Below, piece after piece: positions 58,973 through 64,000 of a DNA stretch of 64,000 nucleotides (position 1 is its first letter; each line of letters opens with the position of its first letter). Both the position numbers and the translations under genes were made by a program. A model generated the notes under the pieces. That model worked only from the letters and a program-made list of their open reading frames with translations, ran no database searches and had not been told where the DNA came from. Source of the stretch: Marasmius tenuissimus (taxonomy: Eukaryota > Basidiomycota > Agaricomycetes > Agaricales > Marasmiaceae); contig JAQOTA010000023.1 of NCBI GenBank assembly GCA_029532415.1, positions 248,001 through 312,000 on the forward strand, read 5' to 3'.

Positions 58973-61900
58973 TTACATCCCACTCCTCCCCGCAGCTTTA
59001 ACCGTGCCCCGCTCCATCTCCGGCAACGCCGCCTCCGCTTCTCCAGCCACCGGTTCGGGAAGGAATCCAGCCCTCACAAGCCACGACAGATACCTCCCCA
59101 TAATCACATCATCAACCGTCCCATTCAAACAAGCCTTATCCACACCTGCATTCTCCAAGAGCGCCCTCGTATTCCTATCATCCAAATCCGGAGCCTTCGT
59201 ACTCGTCGGAAGATCATCCAACACGAAATGGAGAAGCGGGTACAGAGCGTTATCCTGCACCTGCATAACATGCTCCTCGAGCTTCCCTCTCCAAGCGACG
59301 TACTCCGTTTGCGTCGTTTTGAATCCGTATTTGGACAGCGTTTGGAGCATAGAGTTGAATGTCGGTAATGGACGTGCGACCATGTGGAGGACTGATGAAA
59401 AGTCGTGCTTGTCGACGAGTGGGGATACAGCAGCAAGTGAGGTCGTTAAAGCGACGTGGTCGACCGGGACCATGTTGATGGTGTTGTTGATATTGGGGAT
59501 CAGACCCAGTTGAATACATCCTTTGACAAGACGCCAAATGAAATCGTCGGTGTTGGTAACTAAGATGAAGAAGACATTTTAGACTCGTTGATTGAAACTC
59601 GATTGATTGAGCGACTTTACCTGCAGTACGAGAATCACCGACGACGTATCCAGGCCTTAAAATGTGTCCCCGTAAACCTCGCTTACCAGCCTCGAAGAGA
59701 AGCTTCTCGGAAACCCATTTGGTCTGGCCGTAGCCCGTCTTGAGACCTTCCCTCGCACCCTCGAGATCGTCGTCCTCGGGAACACCTTGGTACTTGCCCC
59801 GATGACCAAGCCCAATGCTATCAGACAACTGAACATAATGCTCCGTATCGATGGCGGACGTGGACGACACGAAAACGAATGATTTCGGCTTCCCAGTGGC
59901 GACGAGATCCAGCGCGGTGAGCGTAGCGAGAACGTTCGCCGCGCGAAGCTTTTCGTATGGATAAACCCAGTGTACCTACGATTCGACGCACACCGTCAGC
60001 GCGTCCTTCATACACAACAAAAAAAAGGAGGGAGGGGACCTACCAAAGCGCCATTATGCAAAACAACATCCGTCTCTCCACCAACCCTCTTCCACTCCTC
60101 CTCACCCAACCCAAACTTGTCAAGTCCAAGATCCCCAACAACGACTTCCAACTTTCCCTCCTCAACCCACTTCTCCTCCCACACACCTCTGTCCGTCGAC
60201 CCTTCCCTAAGCCTATCCAAAGCCGCCTTGATATCCTTCCCTCTCACAAGCGCAATAACCTTCCCAACCCGCTGTCGCTCAAGCAGATTATGTAACACAA
60301 ACGCACCAAGGAACCCCGTCGCACCCGTAAGGAAGATCGTCGAGGACTGCACGTCCGACGAAGAAGAAGGCGCAGACGGATAGCTCTCCCGCAACCTGTT
60401 CACCACCAAACTCTCGAAATCTTGTCCATACTCGAGTACATCGGTTTTCTTCTTCTTCTTCTCCGAAGAAGAGGAAGGTACCTCAGTAACAGCGAACCCA
60501 TTGATATCACTCCTCAACCGATCTACAGCTCTCGCGAGCGCCTCCACGCTAGGTTCGTCGATCCCTTCTTCTTCACCCGTGAACCCGAATACGAGGTTCA
60601 AGGGTGCGTCAACGACGAAGATACGTCTAATCTCGAATATCAGACGTGTGGCCAAGATGGAGTGACCTCCTAGATCGAAGAAGGATTCGTCGAGTGGGAT
60701 GTTTGAAGGTGCGGGGTTGGACGGGAGAATGCTCGAGAATATCTGGAGGATCGTGGTTTCGGTGGGGGTTGGTGGACGGTGGTGCGCCGCACCTTGGGAT
60801 TTGGAAGTCGAGCTTGTAGGGATGGAGGATATCGCTGCGAGTTGAGCTGTATCGGGGAACGGTAACGCTGGTTTATCGATTTTACCGTTCGGGTTGAGAG
60901 GCATCCGGGGGAGGGGGACGAATACTAGTTTTTTCCACCATCAGTCGTCTTCGAAGGGAAAAAAAAAACGAAAGAAGAAAGTTGGAGAACTCACACGAAG
61001 GAACACTATAACTCGGCAACTTCTTCTTCAAATACTCCCTCAACTCCTTAATCAACCTCCTATACTTTCGAATCCCCACCACAACCCCCCCATCCGCCTC
61101 ATCCTCAACCTCACTCACCTCCGCCCCTTGCACAGGTACAAAATAACTAACCAACACCTTCTCCTCATCCTTATCCCTCCTCACAAGCGTCACATTCTCC
61201 CTCACACCCGGATGTCCACCCAAATACGTGTCGATCTCGCCCAACTCGATACGGAACCCACGGATCTTGACTTGATCGTCTGCTCGACCTGTACATTCGA
61301 CTGTACCGTCGGGGGTGTAGCGTCCCAAGTCGCCGGAACGGTATAACCGATCGCGAATGCCTTTCCAGTATCGAGATTCTGGGAGCGGGAGACCGGTGGG
61401 TGGGTATCGGATCGTATCGGGGTAAAGAGGGTGAGATGATTTTTTGGACATGCTCCCATGGTGAGACAAGGACCGGGTGTGTCCCAGTGTCGGAGGGGAA
61501 GTGGGAGGAGGAGGCATCACCCCCTCGTTGTTGTTGTTGTTGGCGTTGTTGTTAGGAGCTAAACCCGTCCCCGAAGGATTCCTCGACAACGCCGGAGCGG
61601 GGGCAGTAACATTCCCCGTAAACCAATTCTCCACAAACTTTTCTTTCGTAGCGCTCTCATCGAGGTACCCCTCCGCCAACCCCCCACTCCGGACGTAAAT
61701 CTCTCCAACCTCGCCGATCCCACAAAGCACGTTCCGGTCAGTTCGATTGACGACGAGGAGCTGCACGTCGACCATCCCCCTCCCCGCTGGGATAATCTCC
61801 TTCTGGTTCTTCAAAAACGACGCATCAGACGAAAGCGGTGGGAGCCTATAATACGACACCGCTCTCTGCGTCTCCGTCGTCCCATACATATTAACAATCG

Positions 61901-63816
61901 CCACGTTGGGAGCTAACGACTGGAGACGGAGACAATCTCTCTTCGTAAGGAGATCTCCAACGAAAAACGCCGACGCGAGTGTGGGGATCTCGGTCGTGGG
62001 CGCTGATTCGCTGGTGACTTGTGCGGAGAGGAGTTGTCCCATAGCGGGTGTGAGGTGGGTGACGGTCACTTTGGAGTCGGCCATCCAGCGTGCGAGTCGT
62101 CCCGGGGTGTTGATGTCGTCGGAGGTGGGGACGTGGAGGGAGGCGCCGAAGAAGAGGGGGGTGAACACTTGGAAATGACGGAGAAGTTAGCTCTTGGTAG
62201 TGGAGGATGTAGAAGAGACTTACTGTCCCGCTGGATAGGATCATGTGCGATCCCGCTTAACATCGTAAATCTACTGTTCTCGTTCAACCCAAATGTTTCA
62301 CCCATCCAGGGGAAGAAATGGGTAAGGCTGTAGTGTCTCCCTTTGACACCTTTGGGGATACCGGTGCTTCCGCTGGTGAAGGACAATGTACCGATGCTGT
62401 CTGGTCCAAGGACGACGTTGGGGTCTGTTTCGCCTAGGTTGGCGTGAGATGCGAGAACGTCCGAGTCCGAGTCTAAGTCTGCAGTTCCACCGAAGATTTC
62501 ACCGGAGGGGAGGACGCGGAGGGCAGGTACTTGAACGCGTATTTTGAGTTCGGTGTCCAAGAACTCGCGAACGGTTGGGTGGAGTGTGCCGGCTCCTTTC
62601 AGGACGATGAGACCGCGAGGTTGAGCTACGCGTAGATAGATGATTTGTCTCGTTGGTGGGTATGCCGGATCTGGATAGGATACCTGGGTCAATAAGGATG
62701 TGGGCTATGAGAGAGAAACAACTTACCGATCACGGAGAACGTTGCACCGGCTTTCAAGACACCCATGACAGCAACGGCGAGATCGACGCTTCTGTGAGCG
62801 TAGATCATGACAACTTCCTCCCTCTGAATTCCACCTTTCAAAAGATGGTGTGCAAGGACGTTCGCTGCGCGTCTGACGGCACCGTAATTGTAAGTGACCT
62901 TTTCCTGAGGATCGCAAAGTTGTTGAGCGGGAATACTTTGGATGATACACGGTCTGTCTGGATGTTCTTTTGCGTTTCTCGAAAAGACATCTGTGATGGC
63001 GCCTTTCCAATCGCACCAGTTGAGATCACCTATTGGATCGGGGATAATTTGTTTCTGCTTGGGTGTGAGGATGGAGACGGATCCGACCTGGGCAAGAGGA
63101 TTTTGGGAGACACGTCGGAGAAGAATGGAGAGCTGTTCGACGATAGTAGAGATTCGTTGTTCACGGAAGTAGAGGGAATTGTATAGAATTCGAAGAGTGA
63201 GATGGGGTGCGATCGCTGAACGGGCGGAAGTCGTGGCGGATCGGGAGACAAAGATGGTCAAATCTGTGGTGAGGTTGGTTGAGCGGATGAAATCATCTAG
63301 AGGTCGGTCTGAATCTGTCTCGTCGAAGAAACGGACGCGGAAAATGGGCCCCTCGAGCTTTAATGCGTTGTGGAGGACAGTGAATGGAACTGAATCTGCC
63401 TCTGCCTCTCTTTCAACCTGCTGAACTCTCCTGACAATAGCCCAGAATGGATCGGTGGGATCGACTGATAATCGTAAAACGAGTGGATCGATTGCAGTTG
63501 CAGATGAAGAACCAATCACAATGTCGGTATCCCCTGTGAAGCGATGGAGGAGAACGACAAAGGCTGCTAGAAGAAGATGGAATGGGGAAGGTCTGTCGTC
63601 GTTGGAGTCGTCTGATTCATCGTCGTTGACTCCTTCGTCTTCGTCAAAGAGAGCGAGTTTGAGAAGACTGTTGGAGGTTTGTTCAGAGAGCTCTGTGTTG
63701 AGAGCGGCTTCTATGAGTTTGTTGGAGCCTGATAGCCTCGGATAGTCGGTCGGAAGGGCTATCGCAGGCAAATTTTCAAGTCGAGCAACTACTCGAGCCA
63801 GTCGTGAAGAATCCAT
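58973..63816 (-). CDS. LYS2: L-2-aminoadipate reductase (Lys2), lysine biosynthesis
   Basis: Lys2 adenylates alpha-aminoadipate, loads it on its carrier domain and reduces it with NADPH to the semialdehyde. The start at 63816 reads [20 protein letters not shown]; an in-frame ATG at 63840 would add eight residues. Domains in order: an N-terminal condensation-like part; the adenylation domain ([73 protein letters not shown]); a carrier domain ([16 protein letters not shown], with the phosphopantetheine Ser); and a reductase ([32 protein letters not shown]). It ends AAGRSGM at 58973. About five introns and 1,500 residues. An insert of about 80 residues rich in Asn, Pro and Ser sits in the adenylation domain. 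Confidence 0.95.
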
Positions 63817-63912
63817 GGAAAACACTCCAAAACGAGTCAAAATTATTTTTTGGTTGCCATCGGAGTTTATCGGCCGAATTACTTACATCGCCGAAAACAC
63901 GTTCTCCTCCCC

Positions 63913-64000
63913 ATGACGCCCACGCCAACATCCTCAACGTTGAACAACGCTTATTCCGGCCGTCAACGGGACCTCACGCGCACGATCTTTCACATGTTTC
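63913..64000 (+). CDS. Possible start of a divergent gene, cut by the right edge
   Basis: An ATG at 63913, 97 bases from the LYS2 start and on the other strand, opens a frame (MTPTPTSSTLNNAYSGRQR) that runs to the window end without a stop. The position is right for a divergent neighbour, but 29 codons are too few to judge and no motif is visible. Confidence 0.3.
   Translation, partial: MTPTPTSSTLNNAYSGRQRDLTRTIFHMF

Noticed and set aside
1..64000. tRNA genes, rRNA genes and CRISPR arrays
   Set aside because: I looked for the conserved TPsiC-type box and for evenly spaced repeats and found none. A tRNA search program would be needed to exclude a divergent tRNA.

Overview
The window is nuclear DNA of a filamentous basidiomycete, most likely an Agaricomycete. 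Genes sit close together on both strands and are cut by many short GT-AG introns of about 50-70 bases. The families present fit: a DUF6533 seven-helix protein, GH55 and GH5_9 beta-1,3-glucanases, DUF4360 secreted proteins and a fungal Lys2. Gene models here were made by joining open frames across plausible splice sites by eye. Gene ends are mostly firm; internal exon borders are firm only where bases are given.

Layout. 1-5.3 kb: a TPR protein cut by the left edge, a membrane J-domain protein and an Eco1-type cohesin acetyltransferase. 5.6-12.0 kb: a secreted GH55 glucanase and a DUF6533 membrane protein. 13.1-14.9 kb: an NmrA-like NAD(P)-binding protein and a tiny IF1-like protein. 14.9-17.3 kb is nearly empty. 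17.3-25.4 kb: a membrane-anchored GH5_9 glucanase converging on a large Eaf1/Vid21 chromatin gene (HSA and SANT domains, NuA4 complex).

25.4-42.2 kb is the accessory part. It holds two small elements with terminal inverted repeats (MITEs), a DUF2235 hydrolase gene and a 350-base broken copy of its 3' part 14 kb away. It also holds an intact 1027-residue transposase-like gene that I cannot place in a named family, flanked by long inverted repeats about 5 kb apart. An orphan acidic repeat protein and a strong 14-bp hairpin lie here too, and the TFIIIC zinc-finger subunit gene is embedded among them.

42.2-63.9 kb returns to dense genes: an Msc7-type aldehyde dehydrogenase, a Knr4/Smi1 homologue, two DUF4360 secreted proteins on opposite strands, an S1/P1 nuclease, a protein-histidine methyltransferase (Hpm1 type), a small single-pass membrane protein, glyoxalase II and the complete LYS2 gene. 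A frame open at the right edge may start the next gene.

These genes do not form one pathway. Cell-wall functions recur (two beta-1,3-glucanases, Knr4/Smi1, DUF4360 proteins), but I see no co-regulated cluster. The best candidate for something undescribed is the transposase-like gene with its inverted repeats. Its D, D, CxxH, E pattern recalls hAT/KDZ transposases although it lacks their usual sequence signatures as far as I can tell by eye.
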